The notes below the pieces were generated by a model. The model was not told the origin of the DNA. It ran no database searches and saw nothing but the letters and a program-made list of their open reading frames with translations. From Xanthoparmelia taractica (lineage: Eukaryota; Ascomycota; Lecanoromycetes; Lecanorales; Parmeliaceae), in contig JANQBS010000027.1 in NCBI GenBank assembly GCA_033085395.1, forward strand, positions 124,001 to 188,000: a DNA stretch of 64,000 nt, given 5' to 3'. A program made the position numbers and the translations under genes. The stretch's first letter is position 1. Every line of letters begins with the position of its first letter. Shown piece by piece: positions 11,252 to 22,986 of this stretch.

Positions 11252-13863
11252 ATGGCTCCTCCATTTCTTTACAAGCTTTTCTTGTCCACCATTGGCAGCA
11301 TGCCTGCCCAATATGACCCTGAAGTGGACAGCTGGTGGGGGATCGTCCTCACAGAATTGGGTCTATCAGATCCGTTCCGAGAGGGAGTGAGTGCTGAGAT
11401 GCTCCAAAGTTGGGATCGAAAGCTAATCCGCCGCTCAAGAACGTCTCCTATCTTCTCATGAAGTTCTTCGGCACTGTCCTCTTCGGTCTGTTCCTTTGGG
11501 CTTTGAGCCTTCGCGATGCATACAAGAATATACGAAAGGAGCGAGACGGCGCGAGAGAACATTCCATAAAGAGGGCTTATAAGAATTGTGACCTTCACAA
11601 TAAGCTCAGAGACACGGAGAACCAGCTCTTTTATGCAATTGAGAGACTGCAAGCCTCCGAGAAAGATATGGACGACAAGCGGAGAGAGTTTCGCAATACT
11701 ATCCAGGACTTGGATAACCAACATCTCGTCGATCAAGAAGAGATCCGTTCCCTGAAGCAGCATGTTTCAAACACAGAGTGTGATCGCGATGAATACGGTA
11801 GGAGGCTCCGCTATGCCACAAGGGACTACCGGAAACTGGCCCGGGAAAACCAGACACTCGTCAATGAAAACGAAAAGCTTGAGTGAGAGAACCAACAGCT
11901 CGCAGGGTCGTTGGCGGAAAAGGATGACACAATAAACGAGCTGCAAGCCCGAACGAATGACTTGATTGCTGAGCGCGTTACCGCTGTGTCATCGGCCCCT
12001 ATATATATAAAGCCGAATGACGGGGAATTAGCCGAGAGAAACGAGCGTATTGATGGTCTTGAGCAGCAGAACGGGACGTTGACTTCTGAGACAGAAGTGC
12101 TCCGTACTGCTCTTGAGAACCTACGCGAGGAGCATGGCGAATGCAATGGACATTTGCAAGCGCAATTGGCCGAGAAGGACGAGGAGATGAGAGGCCTTCG
12201 AGCTGAAAAGAAAACAGCGGATGATGTCTTCGCTGTAACTGTTGCTGGTCTGCGAGCAGATCTGCAGAAAAAGAAGCAAGAGGTTGAAGAGGCAAACGGG
12301 GCATTGGTTGCCAACCAAGCTTCTTCTGCGGACAATCTGGAGACATTGAGGGGTGAGCTTCAAGCGTCTCAACACGCTCATGCTCAGTGCGACGAGACAT
12401 CAGCTAGCCAAAATTCCAGAATTGGCGAGCTGATGACCGCAAGAAAGCAGCTCGAGGATACACTTCGAGTCAAGAGCGATGAGATTGCCAGTCTTCAGGG
12501 GCGAGTCGCCGACTTGGACAACGATCGGGAAGAGCTTCAAAAGACGCATGCTAATGCACAGGCCTTGGAGATCACGCAATTCCGCAATGCCAACGGAGCT
12601 CTCCAAGAAAGCAATGACAACCTATCGCAACAGCTTGAAAAAGCTCGCGACGAGCGTGAAGCATTGGTTCGAGAGGGCCAACGAGTAGAGGAACAGAACC
12701 GAACTCTGCTCGAGTTGCGAACATGCAGCCAGAGCCAGACTCACTCGCTGCAATCTCGAAATGATTTCCTGAGTCAAACGGTGGACGATCAGCAACAACG
12801 CATCCACACTTTGGAAACCAATTGTCCAAAGTGCCAGGAATTGAGAGAAGCTCTTGGTGCGTTTGTCAAAGACGCCGAGATGTCTGACGACGAGAGTAGG
12901 GTAGAGTTGAGGAGAGAGATTGCTCAAGAGCTGATCTCACAGGTGCCTGATCACCTTCGGCGCCAAATAAGAGGTGAAGTCGAGCGTCAATTGCGGCAAG
13001 AGTTTCTGAGTCACTATTCCGATCTCCTCGCACGTAATACGAAGAGAATCCAAGAGCAAGACCTTCTCATTACTGAAAAGGATGCAAAGTTGGCGAAAGC
13101 TAACAACAATTCCACCGTGAACCACGCAGCTTGTGAGAGGAAGGAAGACTATCTGCAGTCAACCATCACTAGGTTGAAACAAGACGCGAAGACACTCCAA
13201 GGGAATTGCGCTCGTTTGAATAGTGATGCGAAGACGGGCCGCGAGCAGCTCAATCGTGAGCAAACGGCTAACGAGGATCTGAAGAGAGAACTTGAAACGA
13301 TCAAGGCAGATCAGCGACGCGCCCGGAACGTCAATCCTCTCCAGGGCAAGCTTGTAGCATGTCAGCGTGATGTGGAGAAAATGAAGGTGGATCGGGACAA
13401 GGCTCGAAACAACTGCAGCATCTACTCGAAAAGCCTTTCAGATCTGAGGAAGAAGTACGAGGCTTTGCAGAATGAGAGGAGCTCTTTGGATGGCGACGGC
13501 CTGATGGAGGATGGAGGCAGTGATGGGCCTCTCGCAGTGCGAAACGAGCAGCGGATGACTACCTCCGCTATCGACAAGAGGACAATCAGAACCCTTGATG
13601 GCGAAGTTGCCAGATTGTCGAAAGAGCTCGCGGAGTTGAAAGCACGCGACAACGCCCGGGAACAAGTGACGGGAAACCAGCGTCGAACTGCACGCCTACC
13701 TTTCCGCCTACCTGCACGCCAACCAACGGATAGGTCCGTTCTCGGAGGAAGAGCAGGAAAGAAGAGGGGGCATGAGGAATCGTCCGACGGAGAGGCGGAC
13801 GACGAGGGTGGAGATGACCGCAAGAAGGTCAAAATGCATCACCTTCAAGCGTCAAAAGAGTAG
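11252..13863 (+). CDS. Second coiled-coil membrane protein, interrupted by an in-frame TGA
   Basis: Paralogue of the gene at 7333. Exon 1 is 11252-11386; a 53 bp intron (GTGAGT ... GCTAATC ... CAAG, 11387-11439) is followed by exon 2 from 11440. A hydrophobic helix (FFGTVLFGLFLWALSL) lies directly after the splice, then a rod rich in Glu, Arg and Gln. At 11884-11886 a TGA falls in frame, after which the same frame stays open to 13863. Leucines continue at exact seven-residue spacing on both sides of the stop, so the downstream part was once, or still is, one protein. It ends with a Lys/Arg and Asp/Glu-rich tail (KKRGHEESSDGEADDE, RKKVKMHH) that could be a nuclear signal. An alternative is an in-frame 108 bp intron at 11798-11905 that removes the stop. 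Otherwise this is a recent nonsense allele, or two products are made. Function unknown. Confidence 0.65.
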
Positions 13864-15282
13864 TCGGCGCCGGCACACATTGAGAGCTGCAGGGGGACAA
13901 TGACATGAAGTGATCACTCACAACCTGTCCAATACCATCAACATTTGAATCGGCCAATGCCGCCTCCTCGAATGACAGCTGCATCTTTGCGACTCTCTCT
14001 TCGCTCAACAAGTTTATCATTGGCGAAGACCACTTAAAATCGATCATTCACCGTTCACTTTGGATACATTGCGTGCTCTTCACGTTCGACAACCTTGCTG
14101 GATGTCTCTGAACTCCAGCCAAGAGATTCCGGAGAACGGCAATTTGAGGCCTTGGTGCCTACCATGATCCACTTCGAACACAGCCACATGCTCTCCATAC
14201 CGACTAACTTGGGGAGGTCAACGGATTCGAGCTGAGAATTTCTGGAGAAGAATGCCCGGCGGCTTCACACCTAACCAAGCACTAGTACCATCATCACAAC
14301 CACCGCTTCTACTACGCCGTTTACCATCATAACAATCTAATTTGCGAATGCAAACCGTACCGATCACCTAGACAAGCAAAGCGTGATGTCCATATCGACT
14401 GTGTTGGGGAACCTCCATGGATTGAGCTCACAAGGTTCTGGACAGCAGTTGAGGCCATGCTCTGTGATACACAATCTTGCGGGGTGATTTGATATCGAAA
14501 GACCGACAGAGATACAAGCCGTGCTGGATTTTAAGGAGTAGCGGAGGACATGGTGATGAGCGACATGTAAGTAGAGAGGGATACAAGTATAGAATGATTG
14601 ACTGGAAGCTCATAATGTTCAAACACCGCGCCTCCAAGTTGTAGCCAAGGGCGCTAAATCTGTACTTAGTTTAAGGTACTACCCGTATGAACTGGGCTGG
14701 ATGTTCCCGTAGATGTAGTAAGGGCCAATCAAAATGATGCGCCGTCAATATCTGATTCGCGCCCTTTAAACTTGAAACCGCATACGAAGAAATGCCACCA
14801 TCACTGTCGTTCATTATTATTATTATTTACTTTGTTAATATGATTCGGTGATATTTCATCCTCACTCTCATTCAATGCTCGACTTTGCTACTCTGTCTGC
14901 CCTTGTTGACATCTTTTTAGACTGCTCCCCTTGCATAGACGCTGAAACCCAGCCTCATCATCCTCATCCAGCGCCGGTCGCTGTCCCTCAGACTTTTCTT
15001 CTAAACGAATTAACACTTCTCTGATTTTCCCGCCTCGCTATAATTCTCATTGTGCGTTCGCAATGATTGGGACAAAGAAAATCGGCTGAAACCCAATGAT
15101 GAGGCCGCAAATTTCCCATTTAGCTGCACCATCACCAGCAACACTTCGTTACGGTTGAATGCCCTGGATACGACTTTCAACAATAGGGTTACCTCTTTCG
15201 CGAGTCACAGAGAACTTCTGAGGGAGACTGCAGCTACTTCGGCTTCTTTTGGCTGGTCCAGAAGCCATCCACTCGCTTCAAC
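13864..15282. other. Intergenic region, no gene seen
   Basis: About 1.4 kb. An A/T-rich patch (ATTATTATTATTATTTAC type) lies near 14810-14835 and C/T-rich sequence leads to the start at 15283, probably the promoter of the KCH1-like gene. A 72-codon frame on the minus strand (13829-14047) has no support. Confidence 0.45.
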
Positions 15283-17276
15283 ATGAGCTGTTGCGCCCTG
15301 CGCGAAAAAGAAGGAGGGGCATCGAATGAACAGAAGTGGGACTATATAGTATTTCTACCCTCCTCTTCCTCTTCAGCACTTCTTGCTAACCGTCGCACTC
15401 TAGAACCTGTCCGACTTCCGCTCAACGTCCTGCTTTACTCCTTTGTCCTACGGCATTCTCTACCTTTTCCTCCTCATCAGCATCGCTGTCTATGCAGTCG
15501 ACCTCTTCACATGCGCCAACCTGCTCATCTTCGACCGCTGGTCGGGTCAGGTCAAACCTGCCATACCCTTCCACATCTCCAGGTGGATTTTTACCGCTTG
15601 CATCATTCTATCCTGGATTCTTTTGGTGTATAGGTGGATGAAGGCAGTTCGAGCGATCAAGAGCGGCGTTATTGCTGCTAGCTACCTCGATCCACTCGCT
15701 GTCCGAGTACAGAGTATACGCATGGGCGCCAACGGCCGGGGCTGGAGACGATTCCTTGTATTCGCTGCTCTCACCAAGGGCAGGAAGGGTAACGAGTATG
15801 TAGCCCTATTCACATATTTCTCCTTTGAAGGTAAGCTCACATTCTATTCCCCTCCAAAGTGTGGACTGACTTTTCTTAGCATGGCTGCGCATCTGCTTTG
15901 CAGAAGGTCCCCGAGTTGCCATTAATGCCATCACCTTGTACTCGGTTATGCAGGCGGATCTTGTGCCGACTGGGCAGCACTCGGCAAGCAACGGCCATAC
16001 TCCAGTGGTCCAGTTCTTCGTCAATGTGCAGATCCTCGCGAACAAGGACAAAGAGCAAGCTGCAATCTTATTTGGCATGCTCTTTACGCTCATAATTTGG
16101 GTCTTCTCCGCTCTCAGTCTAGCCTTGTCGGTTCTATTTTATGTTCTCTATCTCTGGCACCACATCCGCGATGGTAGCCTCTCACGCTATTGCAGAAGAA
16201 AGATCGATACCCGACTTCACAAGATCGTGATGAAGAAAGTAAACAAAGCTTTAGCCAAGGATAGCAACACGCGAGCAAAGCAAGGAACAAAAAATCCGAA
16301 ATTTGGACAATTCCAAGCCGATGTCAAGGTTCAGCCAACACTGCCTGTCTTAGATCCTGCAGGTACACAAGAATTTGCAACAGTTTCGAGACAGACGACC
16401 CAGATAGATACCACATCACTCGATTCTTGCAGACCCACAGATGTTGTTGGCCCGGAACCCACCCTCCCCAACGTATTCCCAGACCCTCGGCGACCGGGGC
16501 CCCCTTCTCGGTCAGTCACCCAGTCTTCCGCCCGCTCTAATGGAAGCTACGAATCGAACGCGCCTCTTCTGAATACAGCCGGTGAAATGGGCTACGGCGG
16601 GAACGGTCAGCCTGGCACAAGAGGCGCACCATCCAGGATGGACTCTGAAGGTCGCACGTTGCATAGTGCGAGGGCTCCTCCCAAACGGAGTTTTACAGCA
16701 AATTCTCGGAGCACAGAAAGTTCCTTCAACTCGATGTCGTCAACGCTCGGACCACCAAACCGTTTGAATAGTGACATAAGCGGAAGGAATCTCCCACAGC
16801 CGCAAACTCTCAAGCCGATGCCGCGAGATATGTCTTTCAATACAGTGGGAAGGCGTCCCACAGGCCCCGCAGGCTTCGGTCTACCTACCCAGGCGTTTGA
16901 GATGCATCCTCCCGTCAACAGAGCAATGGGGCCGCCCAGCAGCGGTGGCTACATAGCCTTCAATCCCCATAGACATGGCTCCCCATCTGGAGCACCAGTC
17001 TCAGTATACTCGACACCTTCGTCTGCGGTGCCTTCTCGCAATCTTACGTCACCGCCTAGACCACCTAATGATTATTTCGGATCGATTGACCGGCCAGCTC
17101 AAAGATCTGGAACAGCGCCTCTACCCCAAGCGACTACATTCAACACTGCTCCAGATGATCCTTACGTGGGAAATTGGCACCAGCCTTTTGCAAGGCCTGT
17201 GGGTCCTTCGAGACCAGCAACGGCTATGCCAGGTGCTGGATACGGGCAAAGGACACCAATGCCTCCTCGCTACTGA
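15283..17276 (+). CDS. KCH1: KCH1/PRM6-like low-affinity potassium channel protein
   Basis: Plasma-membrane protein of the fungal KCH family, linked in yeast to low-affinity K+ uptake and calcium signalling. Exons 15283-15348, 15404-15830 and 15880-17276 (introns 55 and 49 bp) encode 629 residues. The conserved N-terminal core runs from WDYINLSDFRSTSC through FDRWSGQVKPAIPFHISRW and GRGWRRFLVFA to ALFTYFSFEAWLRI, with hydrophobic segments near residues 40-62, 85-105, 160-180 and 250-275. Both splice junctions fall inside conserved motifs and restore them exactly. The C-terminal half is a Pro/Ser/Thr/Gly-rich, presumably disordered cytoplasmic tail ending QRTPMPPRY; it is longer than in the yeast proteins, as is usual in filamentous fungi. 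The family call rests on remembered motif similarity rather than a search. Confidence 0.85.
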
Positions 17277-17824
17277 TTTAAGCCCTAGTCTTTTCTGCTA
17301 TCATGATACCCCATCTTACGTACTTACTAACCATAGAATGAGGGGAATACTGGACCATAGTCTTCCTGCGATGTTGCCTGGCTTGAGGGGAGTCTGGGTT
17401 GTATAATTCCGTGTCTTGGAAAATTCGTTAAAATACTCATAAAGCGCGGGAAGTAAGCGTCTACATACCTCTCAAGACGACTCTGCACCCTTCCTCGTGA
17501 ATCATCATCATAGAAAATTAAAAATATTGTTGGTATTGAGCCCAATCAAGTGCTCCTTCTCCCTTGTACGTTCCGTGCTCCGGGTTTACTTCGGCGATTT
17601 ACTACTCGCCGTACGGATCTGACGAAAGATCGTAGACTGCTGCCCACATAGAGATGAGATGAAACACAAGCTGGTGGATGGCTGCTGTCCTTCCCCCTGC
17701 CTCGACCTCCCAGGCACAGATATAGTGCCAGATTCAACGAAGTACAGGCGGCTCCCTGGTGGAAGAGGTTACAGAAGATAATCGTCTTTGACGAAGACTT
17801 CGACAGTACTCAGCCACCGGCCCT
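17277..17824. other. Intergenic region, no gene seen
   Basis: About 550 bp between two genes on the plus strand: the KCH1-like 3' end and the promoter of the TAPT1 gene. No long coding frame and no clear TATA box. Confidence 0.45.
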
Positions 17825-20590
17825 ATGTCCCCGGAGACCGCTGAGACTACATCAAGTTCAAAGCTTGGAGAGCATGCTGACCTTGACGCGAAGAATGGAA
17901 ACAAGCGTGCTGAGTGGAGGAGAGACGACGAATCCGTGAGCAAACAGTCAGATGCCTCTGGGACTGCTAGGATACGGGGTCGTAAGAACAGCCCAGGCTT
18001 GTCAAATAGACCCGAAAAGGCCAGGTTGGGTTCTAGAAGAGATGGAGCCGGAAGCCAGACAGAGTCGTCATCCGAGAGTCATACAGTGAAATTCAAGGAC
18101 AAGAAGAAAGTTTTGAAGCTGTCACCTGCGAAGATATACGAGTTGGCATCTTCACCAATAGCGCTCCCAGCGCTGGACTCTCCTGAGGACCTGAGCGATG
18201 CCTATAGTCCAAACCTCGAGCCCACCGCGAAAGGCAGAGGACGGTGGACCATATCGGACGGGGGTGAAGTACTCAGGGGCAGGAAAAGTAGACCAAGAGA
18301 CCGAAGCCGGTCTATCAGCATTGTCGACACCCCTTCTGCAACAGTAGAACAGAGCCCAGACATTCCTGTGTTCTTCTCGGAGGGGAATTCCTTGGATGCT
18401 TCCAAGCCGTGCCAAACTGCTCGCACTGTTTCCACGCCATTACTTGAAAGGAGATCGTCTTCCTCAAAAGCCAATGGGTCCGCAAAAGTCCCTCTTCCGT
18501 CATTTACAAAGCAGACCAAGGCTGTCGTTACGCCCTTGCGTTTCGAGGATACAAAGGTAGGCAGTAGACTCGCTGCTGTCGAAGAACCACAACCTTCGCC
18601 GATGCCTCAGTCTATTCCAGTTCCGCCTCTCTCACTGCCTACCTACCTTCAGCTCGAACTCTCTTCTCAACGACCTTCACCTTTGTATATCCACCGATCC
18701 ATCACTAGCGACTTTCCCTACGAGTCATCTCAGGTGAAAATCGAACGCCTGCAGAACTTTTTACTCTTACCTTCTCAACTAGAACAGGTCCTATGGTTTG
18801 GTGCACTTGCATGCCTTGATGCATGGCTATTTTCCTTTACAATTCTGCCGTTACGGTTTCTGAAGGCTTTATCGATCCTTGGTCGTTCATGGGGAGAGAA
18901 CATTGCTATGGAGGTCAGATTCGTTGGTGCTTTCATCTATGCTGGCACAGGCAGAATGTGGCGGAGGCGACGGCGACGAGAAAGCATTGATGGGTCGGTT
19001 ACCCCAAATCCTACGTCTTCTGCCAAGATTCCTGAAACTTCCACCCCTCCACCCAAGGCTGTAGTAAAAGAGGCCTCAAATGCTATACCATCGACCCCGG
19101 AGCTGGATCGTAAATTTCGGCGTGCTTCTGGCCTAAGGCACCGGAGAACAAAATCTGTTCCTTCTGCTTTACGACCAGACCATAAAGCGGACATCTTGAA
19201 GGGCCTGCTGATCATAATCAGCTGCACCATTCTCATGTACTTTGATGCCAGTCGGATGTACCACGGTATCCGAGGACAAGCCGCGATCAAGCTCTACGTT
19301 ATCTATAATGTGCTTGAGGTCTGCGACCGATTGTTTTCTGCTCTCGGGCAGGACATTCTTGAGTGTCTATTCTCGAAGGAGTCACTTGAGCGTAAACCTA
19401 ACGGTCGTAGTAAGGTCTTAAGACCGTTCTGGCTGTTCATGTTGGCCCTCTGCTACAACTTGGTCCACGCAACCGCTTTGTTCTATCAGGTCATCACGCT
19501 CAATGTTGCAGTGAACTCTTACTCGAACGCTCTACTGACCCTCTTGATGTCCAATCAATTCGTCGAGATCAAGTCTACAGTGTTCAAGAAATTCGAAAAG
19601 GAGAATCTCTTTCAGCTTACTTGCGCAGATGTTGTCGAACGCTTCCAGTTGTGGCTAATGCTCATGATCATTGCATCTCGAAACATCATTGAGACAGGAG
19701 GCCTGAGTGTTGGCACTGGCGAATCCGCTGCGTCCGCTTCTTCTTCAATCGGAGGATCTGGCATCCTGCCCAAGAGCTTTACCATGTTGCCTGACTGGAC
19801 TGGCCAAGTCATGGGTCCCTTCTTCCTTGTACTCGGCAGTGAGATGCTTGTCGACTGGATTAAGCACGCCTATATCACGAAATTCAACAACACTAAGCCA
19901 GCAATTTACGGCCGATTCCTGGACGTCCTAGCCAAAGATTACTATTCCAATGCCTTTGCAGACCAGAACCTCACCCGCCGTCTGGGGCTCCCGGTAATTC
20001 CACTTGCCTGCCTCTTCATCCGTGCCTCAGTTCAAACATACCACATGTTCCTTGCAACACACATGCCGCTTCCGCTACCTTCGACTGCAACATCCCTCTC
20101 TGTTGACAGTGCAGCTGCTTCTCCAGCTACCACTGCAGCCCTGCAGCACATTGACCAAATATTCAGGCGCGCCTTAGGCCGCTCTACCTTTGGCGCAGGT
20201 GATCCCACACTCGCCCCTGAGCATAGCAATATCTGGAGCACAGATGACATTATTGCCTTTATCACAATGCTCGTCTTCTTCCTCATTCTCTTTCTCGCTC
20301 TTCTGGCCTTCAAGCTTGTACTCGGCATGTGCTTGCTCTCCTTCGCACGTCGACGTTATAAAGGCATGAAAGAAAGGGAGAATACTTCCACGCACGCAGA
20401 TGGTAGGAGAGTCGGAGGCTGGGGCGTGGTAGAGGTTGATGAAGATAAAAGACGGTGGATATACAAGGATGATCCGGATGGTGCGAGGAAGTTGCGGGAG
20501 AGGGAAAGGGAAGCACGGGAGAAGAAGGGAGTGGAGGAATCGTTTGGAAGCGTGAGTCGGTATAGTATGGTTGCTAAGAGGATCTGGTAA
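17825..20590 (+). CDS. TAPT1 / EMP65 family ER membrane protein
   Basis: Single-exon gene of 921 residues. The first 300 residues are polar, Ser/Pro/Arg-rich and unstructured in look. The TAPT1 (DUF747) core follows: RLQNFLLLPSQLEQVLW, ILKGLLIIISC, MYHGIRGQAAIKLYVIYN, LEVCDRLFSALGQDILECL, and the signature SNQFVEIKSTVFKKFEKENL with QLTCADVVERFQLW after it. About six to eight hydrophobic helices lie between residues 320 and 870, and a basic/acidic C-terminal tail contains RRRYKGMKE. The yeast relative Emp65 works with Slp1 in the ER to protect soluble proteins from degradation; animal TAPT1 is linked to cilia and ER. A loop at about residues 390-455 is longer and polar, as common in filamentous fungi. 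No introns seen. Confidence 0.9.
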   Translation: MSPETAETTSSSKLGEHADLDAKNGNKRAEWRRDDESVSKQSDASGTARIRGRKNSPGLSNRPEKARLGSRRDGAGSQTESSSESHTVKFKDKKKVLKLSPAKIYELASSPIALPALDSPEDLSDAYSPNLEPTAKGRGRWTISDGGEVLRGRKSRPRDRSRSISIVDTPSATVEQSPDIPVFFSEGNSLDASKPCQTARTVSTPLLERRSSSSKANGSAKVPLPSFTKQTKAVVTPLRFEDTKVGSRLAAVEEPQPSPMPQSIPVPPLSLPTYLQLELSSQRPSPLYIHRSITSDFPYESSQVKIERLQNFLLLPSQLEQVLWFGALACLDAWLFSFTILPLRFLKALSILGRSWGENIAMEVRFVGAFIYAGTGRMWRRRRRRESIDGSVTPNPTSSAKIPETSTPPPKAVVKEASNAIPSTPELDRKFRRASGLRHRRTKSVPSALRPDHKADILKGLLIIISCTILMYFDASRMYHGIRGQAAIKLYVIYNVLEVCDRLFSALGQDILECLFSKESLERKPNGRSKVLRPFWLFMLALCYNLVHATALFYQVITLNVAVNSYSNALLTLLMSNQFVEIKSTVFKKFEKENLFQLTCADVVERFQLWLMLMIIASRNIIETGGLSVGTGESAASASSSIGGSGILPKSFTMLPDWTGQVMGPFFLVLGSEMLVDWIKHAYITKFNNTKPAIYGRFLDVLAKDYYSNAFADQNLTRRLGLPVIPLACLFIRASVQTYHMFLATHMPLPLPSTATSLSVDSAAASPATTAALQHIDQIFRRALGRSTFGAGDPTLAPEHSNIWSTDDIIAFITMLVFFLILFLALLAFKLVLGMCLLSFARRRYKGMKERENTSTHADGRRVGGWGVVEVDEDKRRWIYKDDPDGARKLREREREAREKKGVEESFGSVSRYSMVAKRIW

Positions 20591-21687
20591 TCCTGCCTTG
20601 GGTCTCCATCTGTATGTGCATTTGGCGTAGCAGCAGCGCGGCGTCTTGAAACAGCATTTTGAAATATTCAGTTTTTGACTTCATCGAGAAATATCTCTTT
20701 TTGAACGTGCATCTTCGCTTCCTGTTTGCCTTCTCAGTATACCCCTCTTACTCTCTACTCTTCCACCATCCACCCAGCCGCAGGAACGTCCTGCACCCAG
20801 TCCCAGTACGATCAATCACGAACACCCTCCGTCAACCGCCACCACCATCTCCATCTCCATCCCCACGGCCACCGCCACAACCACAACCATGACTAATTAA
20901 ACTCCCCCTTCGTCCACCATCCACCCCAACATCCTCTCCCCCCCCCCACCTCCCCACAACAATAAACTCGAACCCAGCACCAATCCCACTGATCCAGCTC
21001 ACACTCTCAACCCTTTCTCAAATTCAGCAATCAACGTTTTACACCACAGGATACTGAACTCTCCAAACCAACCCCCCCCCCGGGCCCGGCACCCAACCTT
21101 TTTGGCGGTATAGCACTCCACTCCACTCCACAAGCAGCGAGAGCCTGGTCGATCGCCATCATAGCATAGAATGGAGGTCAATGGCCATGATAGCATAGAG
21201 TGGACGGAGGATGTGACAGACAGCATACTGCGCGAATTGAAATCAATGGGACGCGGGCTGGCACGGCACGGCACGGTAACTCGGGGTAGAGGCGTAGGTA
21301 AGGGTAAGTGTTCGGTTGGTTTGTTGGGGTTAGAGAGGGTGATTATCGCTGGGTGACAGATTGGTAGTTGGTGTATGGGTTTTCTGGTGGGAAGGAAGGG
21401 TGGGGAAGGGTGAAAAAGGTCTTGGTGGGCGGAGACTGACTGGATACCTTATGTAGGCACGGCTTGAGGGGGCTTGATTGGTTTATTAATTAATTGATTG
21501 AAGAGAAGGCAAGGATAGGCTAGAATGAAAGAAGGTAGTGGCATTCTGCGCGTTGAGGAGCTTGGAGTGGGAAGATGAGAGCTTTGGTTGAGAATTCGTG
21601 GCTGGGGATTCAGATGGTGGATTCGAGCAAGACCTCAAATAGCGTCCTTGCTAAAGCGCTTCAAGATGCTATGCTGCAGTATCGCTG
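20591..21687. other. Intergenic region with C-rich low-complexity DNA
   Basis: About 1.1 kb. It holds a CCA/CCT-rich stretch at about 20820-20890, runs of C near 20937-20947 and 21072-21081, and a short imperfect direct repeat at 21155-21206. No coding frame with support. The TAPT1 gene on the plus strand and the next gene on the minus strand converge here, so it holds two 3' ends. Confidence 0.5.
21155..21206. repeat. Imperfect 23 bp tandem direct repeat
   Basis: Two copies of a GCCAT(C/G)ATAGCATAG(A/G)... unit, 21155-21177 and 21184-21206, are separated by six bases and differ at about three positions. It lies in the convergent intergenic region. Likely a local duplication; no function is evident. 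Confidence 0.6.
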
Positions 21688-22986
21688 TTACTTGAACATT
21701 AATCTGAGAGGCGAGGGTTTCTTGGCTTTCTTTTCTTTCCTCCCCTTTGACTCCCCCTGCTCACTCCCTCTTGAACTTCGCCGCGAGCTTCTTTTGGAGC
21801 CTGTCTTTGATGACGTCTCGCCTGAGTCCTTGGTACTGCCCGACTTCTTGCTTCCACTCGCGACGTCCATCCCTCTGATCTCTGAGGGGCTCCTCTCGTT
21901 CAGGTTTAGCTTCGACAACGAAAAGGCCTCTGGTGTGATAAACTCCCCATCCACACTTGTACCCAGACTCTGTTCTTCAGCTTCTGCGATGCCTCTCCTC
22001 CAGTTGTCAATCATGCTGACATCTCCTCCAATCTCCAGCATTTCATCCATACCCGGATCCTCCACAGTGTTCCTCGCCCTTATTTTCTTGATGATCTTAT
22101 AACCACCTAGCGCAACGATCGTAACTCCCACGGCAACACCACCTGCGATCAGGAATTGTGGGCTTGCGAGTAAGGCGAATACTGCTGGAGCGCTACCCTT
22201 CATGGAGGCGAGGACACCTGGGGCAATCTTCGTGGCGATATTGCTGATCTCGGCCAGCGTGAGAGCGACTGCGGCCATGGCGTCAGGGTTTTTCTGCAAT
22301 GATGCTATTGTCGCAGACACGGAGTACTGGAGGCAATCCGCTTCGTCTAGGAGGGCCTTCACTTTGTTGACAAGGCCTCTGAATTCAGCGTCATCACCCA
22401 CGGGGAGAGGTGGTGGTATCGGACCATATGCGAGGTCCATGTCTATCGGTGACGAGGGCGATGCGGGAGAAGTCATGGATCGAGGTGGGAGGTGTGGGGA
22501 TCGTGGCACCAGGACGTCGTCCCGACCCGAGTGTCGTCTTGTAAGCTCTTGGTGCGGCCACGTTGGAGAGTGTGGAGAGCGAAGCTCTTGCGGGAAACGA
22601 TTGTTCAATGATGGGTAGATTGTGCTTGACTCGCTTCTTGGGCGCGCCTCTGGACGTCGATGGCCAGATGATGATCTGCCACTGCTGTGATGTGGTCGGG
22701 AGTGTTTTCGGGAGCCCGCTGCAGGGCGATTATCGTGGAGTGTAGCTGCTTGTAGAGACTTCCGGGCCTTTCTATCTTCAGTTTCATGGTATCGGCCAGC
22801 GACGACTTCCTTTTTCCTTTGGCGATAGGCAGCTTTGGCCTCTTTGAAGACGTTGACTAGATGCTTGCTCTGTCACGCGCGAATCAGCTAGCTGGATGGA
22901 GGTACGTAGAAGGGACGCTGACTTACAGTGCTGATCGCCTTGCCAGAGTTGTCCAAGACTGCGATGGTTTGTATGAGTGCTGCCAT
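21688..22986 (-). CDS. Fungal protein of unknown function with one membrane helix
   Basis: Two exons, 22927-22986 and 21688-22869, separated by a 57 bp GT..AG intron with a CTGATTC-like branch region, give 413 residues. The start codon at 22986 opens MAALIQTIAVLDNSGKAIST; the splice then leads to SKHLVNVFKEAKAAYRQRKR, a helical basic segment. The middle is Ser/Pro/His-rich. Residues about 180-275 form a conserved-looking helical core (FRGLVNKVKALLDEAD) followed by a glycine-rich hydrophobic segment (FLIAGGVAVGVTIVALGGY) and KIIKKIR. The tail is Ser/Lys-rich. I cannot name the family. The regular frame, good splice signals and alternation of conserved-looking core with disordered linkers support a real gene. 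A single membrane segment with a basic cytosolic anchor is likely. Confidence 0.75.

Noticed and set aside
13829..14047. 72-codon minus-strand frame beyond the second coiled-coil gene
   Set aside because: Short, no homologue recognised, and it overlaps the end of the coiled-coil gene.
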